Source: Sporotomaculum syntrophicum (GTDB lineage Bacteria > Bacillota > Desulfotomaculia > Desulfotomaculales > Desulfallaceae). From it: a DNA stretch of 64,000 nt. The stretch lies in NCBI RefSeq assembly GCF_009932395.1, contig NZ_LSRS01000002.1:385077-449076 (forward strand), read 5' to 3'. Below, in pieces: positions 43,781-54,522 of the stretch (positions are counted from its first letter, which is position 1; the number at the start of each line of letters is the position of its first letter). Both the position numbers and the translations under genes were made by a program. The notes beneath the pieces are model-generated. The model searched no databases and was not told the DNA's origin. It saw only the letters and a list, made by a program, of their open reading frames with translations.

Positions 43781-45328
43781 TTGGCTACCAATAAACGCCC
43801 CCTGGTGCTCTTTATTTTAGACGGCTGGGGCCTCTCCGAAAATCACCAGGGTAATGCCATTGCCTTAGCTTGCAAGCCCATCATGGACAAACTGCTCGCA
43901 CAATATCCTCATACTTGGCTGGGCACTTCCGGTGAGGATGTAGGGTTGCCCGAGGGGCAAATGGGCAATTCCGAAGTGGGACATTTAAACATCGGTGCCG
44001 GGCGAGTAGTTTACCAGGAATTAACCAGAATTAGCAAGGCTATTCGCGAGCGCACTTTTTATGATAACCCGGTGCTGCTGGAGGCTGTTGATAAGGTGCG
44101 GGAGCGTCAATCAGCCCTGCATTTGATGGGTTTGCTTTCAGACGGTGGTGTGCATAGCCATATAGAACATTTATATGCCTTACTTGAACTGGCCCGTGAC
44201 CAGGGTTTGTCACGGGTATTTGTGCATGCTTTCTTGGACGGCCGGGATGTGCCCCCGGCTAATGCGCGAGAATACATAATCCCCCTTACCGAACGGATGA
44301 AAAAAATTGAAACCGGCCAAGTGGCTACAGTTATGGGGCGCTATTATGCTATGGATAGGGACCGTCGCTGGGAGCGTACTCAATCTGCTTACCTGGCGAT
44401 GGTGCTAGGTGAAGGCTATCAAGCACCATCGGCCTTGGAAGCATTGGAGCAGGCTTACGGTCGTGGTGAGACCGATGAATTTGTTAAGCCTACCGTTATA
44501 GTGGATGAGCAAGGCCAGCCTGTTGGCCGGGTGGACAATGGCGATGCGATTATTTTTTATAATTTTCGGCCTGACCGGGCCAGACAAATCACCCGTGCTT
44601 TTGTTGATATTGATTTCGATGGTTTTGAGCGGCCTGCTGACCGGCCGGTGGTGCATTATGTTTGTATGACCCAGTATGATAAAACCATTGAGGCACCGGT
44701 AGCCTTCCGTCCCCAAACACTAATTAATACCCTGGGTGAAGTGCTTAGCTACCATAAGCTTAAGCAACTGCGCTTGGCAGAAACAGAAAAATATGCTCAT
44801 GTCACCTTCTTTTTTAATGGCGGTGTGGAAAAACCCAATGAGGGTGAGGATCGAATTCTGGTACCTTCACCCAGTGTAGCTACCTATGATTTGCAGCCGG
44901 ATATGAGCGCTGAGCAGGTAACCAATGTTTTGCTGGATAAAATAAATGAACAGATTTATGACGTGATTATTGTAAATTATGCCAATCCAGATATGGTTGG
45001 GCATACTGGAATATTGTCCGCTGCCATTAAAGCTATAGAAACAGTAGACCGGTGCATTGGCCGGGGTGTACAGGCAGTGCAGCAGGCAGGCGGGATCGCA
45101 CTGATCACAGCCGATCACGGTAACGCGGAAAATATGGTTGCTCAAAACGGGGAACCTTTCACCGCCCACACAACCGATCCAGTTCCCTTAATCCTGGTCA
45201 GCGAGGAGCATAAAAATGCCAAGCTGCGACCCGGGCGATTGGAGGATCTGGCTCCCACTGTGCTGCAACTGCTTAATATAGCAAAACCACCCGAAATGAC
45301 TGGCCACAGCTTGTTGGAGGCAGATTAG
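43781..45328 (+). CDS. gpmI: 2,3-bisphosphoglycerate-independent phosphoglycerate mutase
   Basis: This 515-residue Mn-dependent enzyme interconverts 3- and 2-phosphoglycerate. It has FILDGWGLSE at the start, the catalytic Ser in GQMGNSEVGHLNIGAGR (~62-78), HAFLDGRDVPP, GRYYAMDRDRRWER and the metal motif ITADHGNAENM near the C-terminus. The start is TTG 43781 after GAGGAGG. The Mn-dependent form is known in Bacillus to respond to spore pH, which fits a spore former. Confidence 0.97.
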   Translation: MATNKRPLVLFILDGWGLSENHQGNAIALACKPIMDKLLAQYPHTWLGTSGEDVGLPEGQMGNSEVGHLNIGAGRVVYQELTRISKAIRERTFYDNPVLLEAVDKVRERQSALHLMGLLSDGGVHSHIEHLYALLELARDQGLSRVFVHAFLDGRDVPPANAREYIIPLTERMKKIETGQVATVMGRYYAMDRDRRWERTQSAYLAMVLGEGYQAPSALEALEQAYGRGETDEFVKPTVIVDEQGQPVGRVDNGDAIIFYNFRPDRARQITRAFVDIDFDGFERPADRPVVHYVCMTQYDKTIEAPVAFRPQTLINTLGEVLSYHKLKQLRLAETEKYAHVTFFFNGGVEKPNEGEDRILVPSPSVATYDLQPDMSAEQVTNVLLDKINEQIYDVIIVNYANPDMVGHTGILSAAIKAIETVDRCIGRGVQAVQQAGGIALITADHGNAENMVAQNGEPFTAHTTDPVPLILVSEEHKNAKLRPGRLEDLAPTVLQLLNIAKPPEMTGHSLLEAD

Positions 45329-45386
45329 TGTCCCCGGGTGTTGAAAGTAAAAATATAAATAAGTTACTATGTTCGCAAGGAGGTAA

Positions 45387-46679
<1,293 letters not shown>

Positions 46680-46782
46680 ATTTGACACTCCCCGGGCGAC
46701 ATTGTCCTTCTTCTACCGGACAAGTGTTGCTTTATCCACTCCGGTATATTAAAATGTTTATGTTAAAGGGGGGAGTGAAATT

Positions 46783-47019
46783 TTGGCTGTTGGTGAAATT
46801 ATTCTAACTGTTTTACAAGTAATCCTGAGTATAGGTCTAATCACAGTAGTTTTGCTGCAATCAGGTAAGAGTGCAGGATTATCCGGGTCCATCGCCGGTG
46901 GCGCTGAAACTTTCTTCGGTAAGAAAAAAGGCCTGGATGATTTTCTTGCTAAAATTACTGTATTAGTTGCTATTGCATTCGCTGCTGTTTCACTAATTCT
47001 TGTAGTTTTAGCCAGATAA
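46783..47019 (+). CDS. secG: Protein-export membrane protein SecG
   Basis: This 78-residue protein is the small auxiliary subunit of the SecYEG channel. It has two membrane helices (~5-25 and ~53-77) and between them the conserved LLQSGKSAGLSGSIAGGAET and FFGKKKGLDD segments. The start is TTG 46783 behind AAAGGGGGGAG. The eno-secG order is common in Firmicutes. A terminator follows directly. Confidence 0.95.
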   Translation: MAVGEIILTVLQVILSIGLITVVLLQSGKSAGLSGSIAGGAETFFGKKKGLDDFLAKITVLVAIAFAAVSLILVVLAR

Positions 47020-47046
47020 AAAATCCGGGGTTTCCCCGGATTTTTA
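47020..47046 (+). terminator. Terminator after secG
   Basis: AAATCCGGGG pairs with CCCCGGATTT across a TTT loop and continues into a T-rich run. Confidence 0.9.
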
Positions 47047-47231
47047 TTTGAGTTTATCGCAAGGCAATATTTACTATGTTTATTTAATAATGTTTGCACA
47101 TTATGTTATAATTTATATTTATAATGGTATTTTTCAAGGAGGTGAATGTAGATTCACTGACATTTTAATATTTTATTGGGAATTTTATTAAAGTATTGCT
47201 TATTTTTAGAGGGAAGAGAGGGTATTTATAA

Positions 47232-49385
47232 GTGGACTTTGATATTAAGTTGGCCTACTATGCTGCCGGAGCAGGTGCTCTGGCGCTGCTGTTCGCCCTT
47301 TTCACTATGTCTCAGGTTCTCAAAGAGAGTATGGGCACACCTAAGATGAAGCAGCTTTCTGAAGCTATTCAAGAGGGTGCCATGGCGTACATGAACCGCC
47401 AGTACAAAACACTGACTCCTTTTGCAATTGTAATTTTTATATTATTATGGGCAGCTGGATTTTTTATTGAACAACAACCAGGTTCTCACTTGCCTGTAGG
47501 CCCGGAATCAGCTATTTCGTTCCTGGTGGGCGCAATTTGTTCAGCCATTGCCGGTTATATTGGTATGAATAGTACTACCAAATCCAACGCCCGGACTGCT
47601 GAAGCTGCCCGCAGCTCCGGATTGAACAAAGCTTTACAGGTATCTTTCCGGGCCGGCGCCGTTATGGGACTTTCCGTGGCCGGTTTGGGCTTGTTGGGTG
47701 TTTCCGTGCTGTTTATTGTCTTTAAAAGCCCGCTGATTATTAACAGTTTCGCCTTTGGGGCATCCGTAATTGCATTCTTCGCCAGGGTCGGTGGCGGTAT
47801 CTATACCAAGGCCGCTGACGTAGGCGCTGACCTGGTGGGTAAAGTTGAAGCCGGTATTCCGGAAGATGACCCACGCAACCCGGCGACTATCGCGGACAAC
47901 GTGGGTGACAACGTCGGTGACACCGCCGGTATGGGAGCCGACTTGTTTGAATCCTATGCAGCTACCACCATTGCGGCGATGCTGATTGGTAACACCTTGT
48001 TTGGCTTTTCCGGTGTTATTTTCCCGCTGCTGGTAGGCGCTGTTGGCATTATTGCCGCTATTTTGGGTACCTTTACTGTGCGCACCACTGAAGGCGGCAA
48101 CCCCCAGGCTGCTTTGAATGTAGGCTTGTGGAGCACTAACCTGATGACTTTGATTGGTACCTGGTTCGTGGCCAAGGCTGTTTTCCCTGCTGAAAAAATT
48201 GCTGAACCATCCGGGGTGGCTTTCGGCAATGTTTCATTTGGTATTTTTATGGCTGTGGCCGCTGGTTTGGTTGTAAATGTGGCTGTTGGCTGGCTTACTG
48301 AACACTACACCGGTGCAGATAAGACTCCGGTATTAAAAATCGCTGAAGCTTCCAAGTCTGGACCGGCGACCAATATCATTCATGGCCTGGCAGTGGGTTT
48401 GGAATCTACATTCTTCCCCATGCTGGTATTTGCCGGTGCTATTTACTTCTCTTTTTGGGCTGTGATGTCAAATGCTCCCGAAGGACAAGCCGGCCTGTGG
48501 GCTATTTACGGTATTGCCATGGCGGCTATGGGGATGCTCTCCACTGCCGGTATGGTGGTGGCTATGGACTCATTTGGCCCTGTAGCCGACAACGCTGGTG
48601 GTATCGCTGAAATGGCTGAGTTGCCCCCTGAAGTTCGTGAGAAAACTGACAAGCTGGATGCTGTGGGTAACACCACTGCAGCCATTGCCAAAGGCTTTGC
48701 CATTGGTTCTGCTGCTTTAACTGCTCTGGCTTTGTTCAGTGCCTTTGTTGACGGTGTTAAGCATAACCCCAATATGCAGGATGCTCTGGCAGTTACTGGC
48801 GGTGACTTTATCGTTAACGTGACTGATCCTATGGTATTGGTTGGTATTTTCATTGGCGGAGCGGTACCTTTCCTAATTGGTGCCCGCACAATGCGTGCTG
48901 TAGGTGAAGCTGCTTTTGGAATGGTGGAAGAAGTACGACGCCAGTTCCGGGAAATTGAAGGAATTATGGAAGGTACCGGTAAACCAGACTACGCTCGCTG
49001 TGTGGACATCGCTACCCGATCTGCTATTAGCAAAATGATCTTTCCCGGTATTATCGCCGTTGCCGTGCCGCCTCTCGTAGGTTTCGGTCTTGGCGCTATG
49101 GCGCTGGCTGGATTCCTGACCGGTCTGACCACCACGGGTGTATTGTTAGCCTTGTTCCTGGCCAATGCCGGCGGTGCTTGGGATAATGCCAAGAAGTACA
49201 TTGAAGGCGGTGCCCTGGGCGGCAAGAAGATTGACGGCCAGCCCAACCCGGTACACCAGGCCGCGGTTATCGGTGATACTGTAGGCGATCCCTGTAAAGA
49301 CACCTCCGGTCCCGCAATGAACCCGCTGATCAAGGTGGCAGGTACTATTTCACTAATCCTTGGTCCTCTGCTCACTAGACTGTAA
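47232..49385 (+). CDS. hppA: Membrane-bound ion-pumping pyrophosphatase
   Basis: This 717-residue protein with about 16 membrane helices couples pyrophosphate hydrolysis to pumping H+ or Na+ across the membrane. Substrate motifs are [20 protein letters not shown] (split at residue 20 here), [20 protein letters not shown], and [19 protein letters not shown]. The [18 protein letters not shown] segment has Ala where K+-independent enzymes have Lys, so it should be K+-dependent. Whether it pumps H+ or Na+ cannot be settled by eye. The start is GTG 47232, after a ~185-base AT-rich leader. The gene is monocistronic with its own terminator. Confidence 0.96.
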   Translation: MDFDIKLAYYAAGAGALALLFALFTMSQVLKESMGTPKMKQLSEAIQEGAMAYMNRQYKTLTPFAIVIFILLWAAGFFIEQQPGSHLPVGPESAISFLVGAICSAIAGYIGMNSTTKSNARTAEAARSSGLNKALQVSFRAGAVMGLSVAGLGLLGVSVLFIVFKSPLIINSFAFGASVIAFFARVGGGIYTKAADVGADLVGKVEAGIPEDDPRNPATIADNVGDNVGDTAGMGADLFESYAATTIAAMLIGNTLFGFSGVIFPLLVGAVGIIAAILGTFTVRTTEGGNPQAALNVGLWSTNLMTLIGTWFVAKAVFPAEKIAEPSGVAFGNVSFGIFMAVAAGLVVNVAVGWLTEHYTGADKTPVLKIAEASKSGPATNIIHGLAVGLESTFFPMLVFAGAIYFSFWAVMSNAPEGQAGLWAIYGIAMAAMGMLSTAGMVVAMDSFGPVADNAGGIAEMAELPPEVREKTDKLDAVGNTTAAIAKGFAIGSAALTALALFSAFVDGVKHNPNMQDALAVTGGDFIVNVTDPMVLVGIFIGGAVPFLIGARTMRAVGEAAFGMVEEVRRQFREIEGIMEGTGKPDYARCVDIATRSAISKMIFPGIIAVAVPPLVGFGLGAMALAGFLTGLTTTGVLLALFLANAGGAWDNAKKYIEGGALGGKKIDGQPNPVHQAAVIGDTVGDPCKDTSGPAMNPLIKVAGTISLILGPLLTRL

Positions 49386-49388
49386 AAT

Positions 49389-49425
49389 AAAAAAAGCTGG
49401 GCTTTGTGTCCGGCTTTTTTTATGG
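49389..49425 (+). terminator. Terminator after hppA
   Basis: A stem of 12 pairs (49389-49400 with 49410-49421, one T-G) has a 9-base loop and a T-run. Confidence 0.85.
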
Positions 49426-49459
49426 GATGTCAATAGTAGATTCGAATTCTTGAAAGGAT

Positions 49460-49645
49460 TCATTTATTACTATTTAGCGCTGGCGCGAACATGGCTAACC
49501 AAGCTGCGGCAACCAGCAGGGCTAAAGTAATAAGGCGCCAAATGCGAACACCCTTTCCGCGCATGTTCAGCTTGCTCATGGGGATCAGGCTGGCAGCGAA
49601 GATAAAAGCAATTAAAGCCAAGAAAAACGAAAGTTTATTCTCCAA
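49460..49645 (-). CDS. Small two-helix membrane protein, unknown function
   Basis: This 61-residue hypothetical protein (MENKLSFFLALIAF start) has two predicted membrane helices (~5-22 and ~38-56) separated by a positively charged loop (KLNMRGKGVRIWR). I do not recognise a family. TTG 49645 is chosen because GGGAGG lies seven bases upstream; an ATG at 49660 overlaps that site. It faces hppA across the terminator and is transcribed away from the next small gene. Confidence 0.6.
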   Translation of the reverse strand: MENKLSFFLALIAFIFAASLIPMSKLNMRGKGVRIWRLITLALLVAAAWLAMFAPALNSNK

Positions 49646-49799
49646 GGCAATACCTCCCATGGTTAGCTTGATTAAAGTTGATTATAAGGCTTTTTGTTCT
49701 GAAATGCCAGCACCGCTGCTGAAAGGTAAATTATATGGTGCATTTTTTATGCAAGCATGAGCATAATAAAAATTAACTAGATGAGCGGAGGGGTTATTT

Positions 49800-50024
49800 T
49801 TGGATTACAGCGATCCTGGGGAACGTTACCAAAAAGGCATGACTTTTGATGAGAAGATAAACTTTGCTTATGAACTAGAACAGGAAATTGAAGAGAATAA
49901 AGATGAGCTTGCCCAGCTAAAAGAGCAGGGCGATGCTGATGCGCGTATCGAGGATTTATCAGAGCGCATTAATAAAAATGAGATATTATGCCAACAAGTG
50001 CAAAACGATATTCACGGGCTATAG
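49800..50024 (+). CDS. Small acidic coiled-coil protein, unknown function
   Basis: This 74-residue soluble protein is rich in Glu, Asp and Lys and should form one long helical hairpin or coiled coil (~20-70, ELEQEIEENKDELAQLKEQG). I do not recognise a family. The start is TTG 49800 with GGAGGGG eight bases upstream, and a strong terminator follows, which supports it as a real gene. Confidence 0.6.
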   Translation: MDYSDPGERYQKGMTFDEKINFAYELEQEIEENKDELAQLKEQGDADARIEDLSERINKNEILCQQVQNDIHGL

Positions 50025-50054
50025 CAATTTGCCCGGAAAGGTAAAGTACTACTT

Positions 50055-50080
50055 GTCGTCCAATTGGACGACTTTTTATT
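50055..50080 (+). terminator. Terminator after the small coiled-coil gene
   Basis: GTCGTCC pairs with GGACGAC across AATT, followed by TTTTTATTTG. Confidence 0.88.
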
Positions 50081-50165
50081 TGTCGCAGCCTATATTTCCC
50101 CCATTGTTAATCAGGTAACTATTGCCATAATAGGTTATAATATATAAGGATATTGTACGTGGGGG

Positions 50166-50585
50166 GTGGAGCTTCTGCAAGATAGAATTAAAGACAATAA
50201 CAATATGTGTTTTGGCTGTAGCCAGGCTAATCCCATTGGCTTAAAGCTAAAATTTACACTGGACGGTGAGATTTGTCGCACCGAATTTGAAGCCAAGGAA
50301 GAACATCAGGGCTGGAATGGTTATATGCACGGCGGTTTAATTGCTGCCTTACTGGATGAAACAATGGCCTGGTGGCTATGGTTTAATGATATTTCCATTA
50401 TGACTGCGGAAATGACCACTCGGTATAGCTATGGAGTACCGATTAACACAAGACTGGTGGTGGAGTCGTGGTGCGAGGAGGTAAAAAGAGGACGGCTGTA
50501 CTTAATGGCCGGCCGGATTATCCTGCCTGACGGGAAAGTTGCTGTCAGAGCAAATGCCAAGTTTATGAAAACTGAACTAAAATAA
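50166..50585 (+). CDS. PaaI-type hotdog thioesterase
   Basis: This ~139-residue hotdog-fold protein has CFGCSQANPIGLKLKF at its start, the thioesterase motif HGGLIAALLDETMAWW (~56-71) and a central beta sheet with EMTTRYSYGVPINTRLVVE. Members hydrolyse acyl-CoA thioesters; the substrate is not evident. The start is unsettled: GTG 50166 lies inside a G-rich stretch that may be the ribosome site, with ATG 50205 as a shorter option. The HD-domain gene follows 25 bases later and may be co-transcribed. Confidence 0.85.
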   Translation: MELLQDRIKDNNNMCFGCSQANPIGLKLKFTLDGEICRTEFEAKEEHQGWNGYMHGGLIAALLDETMAWWLWFNDISIMTAEMTTRYSYGVPINTRLVVESWCEEVKRGRLYLMAGRIILPDGKVAVRANAKFMKTELK

Positions 50586-50610
50586 TTATTAAAGATTGGA
50601 GACTTAGTGG

Positions 50611-51162
50611 ATGACCAGAGAAGAGGCTTATGCAGTCTTAAAGCAGCATTTAAAGAATAAAAATTTAATTAAACATTCACTGGCAGTAGAGGCTGTAATG
50701 CGTCATTTAGCCCGGCATTTTAACGAGGATGTTGAAAAATGGGGCCTTGCGGGATTGCTGCATGATATTGATTACGACCGGACTAAGGACGACCCGCACA
50801 GGCATAGCCTGGAGGGCGCATATTTGCTGGCGGAACTCGGGTTGCCGGAGGATGTGGTATATGCTGTGCGGGTTCATAATGAGGCCCATGGCCTGCCTCG
50901 TAATTCATTAATGGACAAAGCCTTGTACTCAACCGACCCGCTGACCGGGTTAATTGTTGCTGGTGCGCTAATCAAGCCGGAGAAAAAGCTGTCGGCTATC
51001 GATGTTGACTTCCTGAAAAAGAGGTTTAATGAAAAGTCATTTGCTCGTGGTGCCAATCGCGAAATAATTGCCTCCTGCTCCGAAATTGGCCTGGAATTGG
51101 GTGCGTTTCTCGGGCTGGGGCTGGAAGCTATGCAGGATATTGCCGATGAAATGGGACTCTAG
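50611..51162 (+). CDS. HD-domain (HDIG) phosphohydrolase
   Basis: This 183-residue protein has an HD metal-phosphohydrolase domain: HSLAVEAVMRHLA (His), LLHDIDYDRT (the HD pair), HSLEGAYLLAELG and VRVHNEAHG. Such proteins hydrolyse nucleotides or related phosphoesters; the substrate is unknown. The C-terminal third includes LSTDPLTGLIVAGALIKPEKKL-like residues typical of the HDIG-containing hydrolases near smpB in clostridia. Start ATG follows TTGGAGAC. Confidence 0.85.
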   Translation: MTREEAYAVLKQHLKNKNLIKHSLAVEAVMRHLARHFNEDVEKWGLAGLLHDIDYDRTKDDPHRHSLEGAYLLAELGLPEDVVYAVRVHNEAHGLPRNSLMDKALYSTDPLTGLIVAGALIKPEKKLSAIDVDFLKKRFNEKSFARGANREIIASCSEIGLELGAFLGLGLEAMQDIADEMGL

Positions 51163-51303
51163 GTAGTTGACAAACAATAAGATGATGATATAATTTATAA
51201 TTACCTGGATTACAGAATGCATTTCTCATTATGTTATAGAAATTGGACTTAGCAAGCCCTTGCCTAAACGACTGGCAGGGCTTTGATTATCGAGGTGTTG
51301 TTC

Positions 51304-51762
51304 ATGCCGGCCAATACAATTGTAAACCGTAAGGCACGTCACGAGTATCACATTGATGATACTTATGAGGCCGGTATTGCTCTGTCCGGTACAGAAATAA
51401 AGTCTATCCGGGCCGGTAAGGCCAACCTTCAAGATAGTTATGCCAGGATTGAAAATGGTGAACTGGTATTGTATAATATGCACATAAGTCCATATGAGCA
51501 GGGCAATCGGTTTAATCATGAACCCAAGCGGCCGCGCAAGCTACTAATGCATAAACGTGAAATCATGCGCTTGTTTGGCCAAACCAGAGAAAAAGGTTTC
51601 TCTTTGATTCCTCTGAAGGTGTACTTTAAAAATGGCAAATGGGCTAAAGTAGAGTTGGCCCTGGCCCGGGGCAAGAAACAGTATGATAAGAGGGAAGATA
51701 TTGCTGCAAGAGATGCCAAAAGGGATATGGACCGAGCAATCAGGGAAAGGCAAAAGCAGTAA
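51304..51762 (+). CDS. smpB: SsrA-binding protein SmpB
   Basis: SmpB (~152 residues) delivers tmRNA to stalled ribosomes. The OB-fold core shows [38 protein letters not shown] and [18 protein letters not shown]; the basic tail ([20 protein letters not shown]) enters the empty mRNA channel. ATG 51304 is chosen with GAGGTG upstream; an upstream TTG at 51283 would overlap it. ssrA starts 14 bases downstream, giving the smpB-ssrA pair. Confidence 0.96.
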   Translation: MPANTIVNRKARHEYHIDDTYEAGIALSGTEIKSIRAGKANLQDSYARIENGELVLYNMHISPYEQGNRFNHEPKRPRKLLMHKREIMRLFGQTREKGFSLIPLKVYFKNGKWAKVELALARGKKQYDKREDIAARDAKRDMDRAIRERQKQ

Positions 51763-51776
51763 TATTTAAATTATTC

Positions 51777-52137
51777 GGGGGCGAAATGGTTTCGACGGGG
51801 GAAGTTGTGGCAGGATAAGCGAGCCGGGGTTCCATCAGCCCGTTAAACGGTGGAACAGTTAATATAACTGCCAACGAAGAAAATTACGCTCTAGCTGCTT
51901 AATTTGCAGCTAGCATCCCACCCGCACTTGCCTGTGGAGCGGATCATGGGGTGTCATATGAGCAGGCTTACCTTTTAGCCAATTCTCGGAGGCTAAACGG
52001 GGACATTTATCGAGATAGTTCCGGCGAAGCCTGGTTGTGGGCGCCAACGGAGCGAAGTTTAAAACACATCCTATGCTCGTAGAAGGTCTTGTGGCTCTTC
52101 TTTCGGACGGTGGGTTCAACTCCCCCCGCCTCCACCA
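51777..52137 (+). ncRNA. ssrA: tmRNA (SsrA)
   Basis: The tmRNA starts GGGGGCGAAATGG and ends with a T-arm GGTTCAACTCC and CGCCTCCACCA. The acceptor arm pairs GGGGGCG with CGCCTCC, and CCA is encoded at 52135-52137. The tag reading frame reads (A)NEENYALAA and stop at about 51872-51903, close to the typical ANDENYALAA tag. The tRNA-like 3' end is the attachment site of the mobile element that follows: the element's recombinase gene on the opposite strand ends at 52116, inside the tmRNA. Confidence 0.97.
52116..52137. mobile_element. Left attachment junction of the element, within ssrA 3' end
   Basis: The 3' terminal bases of ssrA overlap the last seven codons of the serine recombinase gene (reading GGGGGS and stop on the minus strand). 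Large serine recombinases cut at a short core inside their site, so the crossover lies in or next to this stretch. The other junction is outside the window and the exact core cannot be set. Confidence 0.65.
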
Positions 52138-53624
52138 TTGGTAACCAAAAATAATTTCAATACAACTTCGATTTCATCTTCAAAAACAGTCACATTATTT
52201 ACAAACTGCTGCACGAGGGGCTTCAAAAGCTCCTCGTTTTGTTTATCACTAAACCTTTCATATAAATCCTCAAGATAACGTTCAATATCCTTTTTGGTCA
52301 ACGTAATTGCTGTTCTGGCTTCTATTTTGTCCAATTCCTGTTGCAAAAGGGCCGCTTCTTGCTCACGCTTGGATAGCTGTTCCAGCAATGCTTCCGATGC
52401 CTGTCCCCGTTCTATTACCTGCAGTAAGTTGTTTATTGCCACCTGTACTCGTTTAAATTCTTTCTCCAAGTGTTTTGCTTCGTTATTTGTTTGGCTAAAG
52501 AACTGGCTATAAAAATCAATTATTTTATTTACCAACGCAGGTCGTACAGCAAGGGAAAAAATGGATTTATCAATTTCGTCAAGGACAATGCCTTCCAATG
52601 CGTTTTTTCTGATGCGCCGGTTGGTACAGGTTCTAGTCCGGTCACGGGCACCGCATTCATAATAACTGTAACGTGTGCCGTTATTGGTGGCCGTGTTGCC
52701 TATGTAAGCAGTGCCGCATACACCGCAAAACACCTGGCCGGTAAGCAGGAATGTTGTTTTAGCCTTTTGCCTGGCCTTTTCCGGGTTATGTTTACGTTTA
52801 AGCATCCGTTCCTGTACCCGGTTAAACAAATCTTCGTCGATTATGGGTGGAATGGCCCCGGAGATTCGGATAATTTCATCCTTTGATTTTTGCCGGCGGT
52901 TATTTTTTCGCCCGTCTGCAGTCCTGCCCTGGCGTTTGTTAAAAGTGTAAACGCCAATGTATTTTTCGTTTTTCAGGATTTCGTGGAGGGAGTTTTTTCC
53001 AAACGGACCGCCTCGTTTTGTGCGGTAACCAAAAGTATTCAATTCGTCGATAATCCTATCGTAACCAAAACCGTTGTCATACATTTCAAAGATAAGGCGC
53101 ACGGCTTTTGCTTCGTATTCATTAATAATATAATGTCGCTCCGGGTTGACATCCAGGCCCAGTGGCGGGGTGCCGCCGCAGTGCTTGGCCTGCAGGGCGG
53201 TTTCCTTCATGCCTTTCATTGCTTCCCGGCCCAGGTTTTTACTGTAGTATTCGGCTAGCCCTTCCAATAAACTTTCCAGCAAGATGCTTTCCGGGGAGTC
53301 GTCCAGGCGTTCCAGTACGGATTCAATCTTAACTCCTGCCCGGCGCAGTTCCCGCTTGTAAAGCGCACTATCGTAGCGGTTGCGAGCAAACCGGTCCAGT
53401 TTGTGAATAATCAGGGCATCAAACAGGCCATCCCGTGCATCCTGGATCATTTTTTGGAATTGGGGCCGGTCGTCAGTCAGGGCCGAGCGGGCTTCGTCGG
53501 TATATGTTTTAGTAACGATGTACCCCTTGTTTTTACAGTATTCCGTACAGGCCCGCACCTGAGCGGTTATACTCTCCTCCCGCTGGTTGTCGCTGCTGAA
53601 CCGGGCGTAAATTACTGCTTTCAC
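52116..53624 (-). CDS. Large serine recombinase (integrase)
   Basis: This 502-residue protein integrates and excises the element. The N-terminal resolvase domain has the catalytic Ser in YARFSSDNQREESI (~7-20) and the LIIHKLDRFARNRYDSALYK segment (~92-111). A recombinase domain (~165-270), a zinc-ribbon (CGVCGTAYIGN and YYECGARDRTRTCTNRRI) and a coiled coil (~370-440) follow. The last residues GGGGGS are read from the ssrA 3' end, so the C-terminus must change on excision. The start is GTG 53624, overlapping the stop of the upstream ImmA gene (GTGA). Confidence 0.95.
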   Translation of the reverse strand: MKAVIYARFSSDNQREESITAQVRACTEYCKNKGYIVTKTYTDEARSALTDDRPQFQKMIQDARDGLFDALIIHKLDRFARNRYDSALYKRELRRAGVKIESVLERLDDSPESILLESLLEGLAEYYSKNLGREAMKGMKETALQAKHCGGTPPLGLDVNPERHYIINEYEAKAVRLIFEMYDNGFGYDRIIDELNTFGYRTKRGGPFGKNSLHEILKNEKYIGVYTFNKRQGRTADGRKNNRRQKSKDEIIRISGAIPPIIDEDLFNRVQERMLKRKHNPEKARQKAKTTFLLTGQVFCGVCGTAYIGNTATNNGTRYSYYECGARDRTRTCTNRRIRKNALEGIVLDEIDKSIFSLAVRPALVNKIIDFYSQFFSQTNNEAKHLEKEFKRVQVAINNLLQVIERGQASEALLEQLSKREQEAALLQQELDKIEARTAITLTKKDIERYLEDLYERFSDKQNEELLKPLVQQFVNNVTVFEDEIEVVLKLFLVTNGGGGGS

Positions 53625-54052
53625 GGTATATCATCCTCCTTTTCACTCAATTCCCATACCAGCCGGGTTAATCGCTGCAGGTCATTGGACGATGCTGCCT
53701 CGCTAATTAAATTGCTGTATTCTTCAGCCCTCTCACCCAGCTGGAGAACGAAGGAGAAGTAATTGGCCTGGTACTCGTGTTTGCCGTAATAGAAGGTGTT
53801 TTGCAAAATGAAAAGAAAATTTGTCGAAGGGTGCAATAAAAAATGGCCCAACTCGTGTCCGCAGACAAATTCTTGTTCTGCTTCCGGTAGGCCATCGTTG
53901 ATGAAGATCATTTTGTTGTTGCCTAGTGATAAGGCCAATCCCTTGATTTTTTGAAAAGGCACGTACAAAATTTTAATACCTATGTCCCGGGCGATTGTCG
54001 AAGGTTTTTTCCCGCTCTTGGCAAGTATTCTTGCCTCTTTGTACAAGGCCAT
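53621..54052 (-). CDS. ImmA/IrrE-type metallopeptidase
   Basis: This 143-residue protein carries the zinc peptidase motif HELGHFLLHP (~67-76) inside a short IrrE/ImmA domain. In ICEBs1 and related phages, ImmA cleaves the phage repressor after DNA damage and so triggers excision. It lies between the repressor gene (9 bases upstream) and the recombinase gene (4-base overlap), all on the minus strand, which suggests one lysogeny operon in which protease, repressor and integrase are made together. Confidence 0.9.
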   Translation of the reverse strand: MALYKEARILAKSGKKPSTIARDIGIKILYVPFQKIKGLALSLGNNKMIFINDGLPEAEQEFVCGHELGHFLLHPSTNFLFILQNTFYYGKHEYQANYFSFVLQLGERAEEYSNLISEAASSNDLQRLTRLVWELSEKEDDIP

Positions 54053-54061
54053 AGATAAAAA

Positions 54062-54472
54062 TCACTTCCTCTTGGGTTGCTTTGAGGCGGTTTTTTCCTT
54101 TTTTATGGCTTCCCATGCCGCACGCAATGCCAACATCACATCGTCCTTGATGTCATCGTCTAACGGGTCCCCAAAAATGCGCAAATTCGTCTGGTTTCTA
54201 ATAAAATATTCCAGTTCAATGGCCGCGGGCGGGTTATCTTTCTCCCACCAGGGTGAGTTATCTTTTTCATAGTTTCCCGTCAGAAGGTAACTGGGTGTTG
54301 TGTTAAGTTTTTCCGCCAAATTTAACAAAATTTTATAACTGGGCTCCCTTTTGCCCGACTCATAAAAGGAAATGGTTGATTCCCCCAAATCACAAAGTTT
54401 GGCCAGCTCTGACTGGGTTAATTTCCTTTGTTCACGCAGTTTCCTCAATCTCGCCCCAAACTCATTTTCCAC
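54062..54472 (-). CDS. XRE-family phage repressor
   Basis: This ~136-residue protein has an N-terminal helix-turn-helix (LRKLREQRKLTQSELAKLCD then GESTISFYESGKREPSYKIL) and a C-terminal region (~75-136) that probably dimerises and is the likely target of the adjacent ImmA-type protease. There is no LexA-type self-cleavage domain. GTG 54472 is chosen because GGGGGGTGAAAC precedes it; an ATG at 54511 lies inside the operator region. It is the first gene of the leftward lysogeny operon. Confidence 0.9.
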   Translation of the reverse strand: MENEFGARLRKLREQRKLTQSELAKLCDLGESTISFYESGKREPSYKILLNLAEKLNTTPSYLLTGNYEKDNSPWWEKDNPPAAIELEYFIRNQTNLRIFGDPLDDDIKDDVMLALRAAWEAIKKEKTASKQPKRK

Positions 54473-54522
54473 AGTTTCACCCCCCACTAACAAACGCATT
54501 GCAATATGCAAACTACATACAT

